Source: Glaciecola nitratireducens FR1064
GTDB lineage: Bacteria; Pseudomonadota; Gammaproteobacteria; Enterobacterales; Alteromonadaceae
NCBI RefSeq assembly: GCF_000226565.1
Contig: NC_016041.1
Location: forward strand, 2,604,001-2,668,000
Length of the DNA stretch: 64,000 bases
Direction of reading: 5' to 3'
Shown: positions 63,321-64,000 of the stretch, piece after piece
How positions within the stretch are numbered: position 1 is the stretch's first letter
How the letters are laid out: each line of letters starts with the position of its first letter
Program-made: the position numbers and the translations under genes
The notes under the pieces: model-generated
Told to the model about the DNA's origin: nothing
Seen by the model: the letters and a program-made list of their open reading frames with translations, nothing else
Database searches by the model: none

Positions 63321-63485
63321 GAACAAAACATAAAAAAGTCGTGACGCTACTGCAAATGTGAAGAGTATTGAGTAGAGCCCATCCTGCAAAAAACGTCATA
63401 AAACAGGAGTTTTATGAGAGCCTCACAGGGATGTGCTCGCAGCGCTTTTTTGCAGGAAGGGCTCTGCTCAATGCCCTGGATTCGA
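63321..63485. repeat. 165 bp structured direct repeat, copy 1
   Basis: Copy 1 of a repeat with 176 bp period. It contains 27-base complementary outer arms (63367-63393 and 63446-63472, 25 of 27 pairing), an inner 9 bp hairpin with an AGGA loop (63396-63417) and a CACAGGGATGTG hairpin (63424-63435). No reading frame. Confidence 0.85.
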
Positions 63486-63496
63486 AGAACAACCAA

Positions 63497-63661
63497 GAGC
63501 AAAACACCAAAAAATCGTGACGCTACCACAAAAGTGAAGAGTATTGACTAGCACCCATCCTGCAAAAAACGTCATAAAACAGGAGTTTTATGAGAGCGTC
63601 ACAGGGTTGTGCTCGCAGCGCTTTTTTGCAGGATGGGTGCTACTCAATGCTCTGGATTCAA
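63497..63661. repeat. 165 bp structured direct repeat, copy 2
   Basis: Copy 2 has outer arms at 63543-63569 and 63622-63648 (26 of 27 pairing) and the same inner AGGA hairpin (63572-63593). Two base pairs of the outer stem differ from copy 1 on both arms, so pairing is kept. Confidence 0.85.
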
Positions 63662-63672
63662 ATCGCAGACAC

Positions 63673-63696
63673 AAAAAAGCCGACGGAAGAGTCGGC
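63673..63696 (-). terminator. Rho-independent terminator after flgE
   Basis: The stem GCCGAC/GTCGGC with loop GGAAGA is followed on the minus strand by six T residues, 20 bp beyond the flgE stop. It separates flgE from flgF. Confidence 0.88.
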
Positions 63697-63715
63697 ATTT
63701 TTATTTATTTAACGA

Positions 63716-64000
63716 TTACCGGATGTTCAATATCGTCTGGTTAAGCTGGTTGTTAACCTCAAGTGCTCTTGAGTTAGCCTGGAAGTTACGCTGAGCGATG
63801 ATCATGTCGATTAGCTCAGTGGTTAGGTTAACGTTTGCCTGTTCGAGGGCCGAGGAGTTGATGTCACCGAAAGTCCCCGTTGTTGCCTCACCCGCTAGGG
63901 CTTCGCCAGAAAGAATACTTTCTTTCCATGCCGTACCACTTTGCTGCGTTAGACCTTGCTCGTTCGAGAATCGCACCAGTGCCACACGCACGATAGGTTC
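63716..64000 (-). CDS. flgE: flagellar hook protein FlgE (C-terminus only)
   Basis: FlgE is the hook subunit. About 95 C-terminal residues are visible, with FGDINSSALEQANVNLTTEL and MIIAQRNFQANSRALEVNNQ typical of the hook/rod C-terminal domain, ending NQTILNIR. The frame is open at the right edge and the gene continues beyond it. It is followed by a terminator at 63673-63696. Confidence 0.93.
   Translation of the reverse strand, partial: EPIVRVALVRFSNEQGLTQQSGTAWKESILSGEALAGEATTGTFGDINSSALEQANVNLTTELIDMIIAQRNFQANSRALEVNNQLNQTILNIR

Noticed and set aside
63321-63661. A CRISPR array
   Set aside because: There are only two long units with internal palindromes and an 11 bp gap; no spacers of uniform length and no cas genes.
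63544-63794. Plus-strand frames in the 165 bp repeats
   Set aside because: They read through palindromes and into the flgE coding strand; composition is not protein-like.

Overview
The window is a chromosomal flagellar locus of a polarly flagellated marine-type gammaproteobacterium. The FlrA/FlrB/FlrC regulators, the gene order and the several flagellin copies resemble Alteromonadales such as Alteromonas, Paraglaciecola or Shewanella relatives. That placement is inferred from gene content only. Almost every gene is on the minus strand, so transcription runs from high to low coordinates.

Region 1 (1-9872) holds fliEFGHIJKLM: the MS ring, switch, export ATPase complex, hook-length ruler, stator-associated FliL and FliM. 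FliM is cut by the left edge. A sigma-54 promoter precedes fliE. Region 2 (10092-14297) is the regulatory set flrC, flrB and flrA, with a sigma-54 promoter before flrBC. Region 3 (14504-17116) holds a divergent flagellin-like gene, a transglutaminase-like/TPR lipoprotein and a doubtful small ORF.

Region 4 (17285-43152) is a large flagellin glycosylation island, apparently read through from the fliD/fliS side and ended by a terminator at 16840-16874. It has four modules. (a) A giant Maf glycosyltransferase and a complete pseudaminic acid pathway (pseB, C, F, I, G, H), with a GT9-like gene inside. (b) An acyl module: acyl carrier protein, FabG-like reductase, an acyl-ligase/LuxE fusion and a LuxC-like reductase. 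(c) Transferases: GT2, a Rossmann-LicD protein and a GT-B-like/methyltransferase fusion. (d) A seven-gene cassette: SIS isomerase, Gfo/Idh dehydrogenase, two SDRs, an AroB-like sugar-phosphate cyclase, a 2-hydroxyacid dehydrogenase and a cytidylyltransferase-cupin fusion. Cassette (d) looks like a second activated-sugar pathway, possibly carbocyclic, distinct from pseudaminic acid. It is my best candidate for an undescribed system.

Region 5 (43165-51622) holds a FliT-like chaperone, fliS, fliD, flaG and four flagellins in a nested A-B-B-A paralogue pattern. Each flagellin has a recognisable sigma-28 promoter (two are weaker matches) and a long leader. The spacers hold hairpins, a sigma-54-like promoter pointing the opposite way with no protein downstream, and an apparent flagellin-leader relic.

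Region 6 (51893-55153) is a non-flagellar insertion: a sialidase-like beta-propeller, a truncated outer-membrane barrel, a Crp/Fnr regulator and a class II aldolase. Region 7 (55244-64000) holds flgL, K, J, I, H, G, F and the C-terminus of flgE. The roughly 700 bp flgE-flgF spacer holds a terminator, two 165 bp direct repeats whose hairpin stems covary, a 29 bp perfect inverted repeat and a sigma-54 promoter for flgF.
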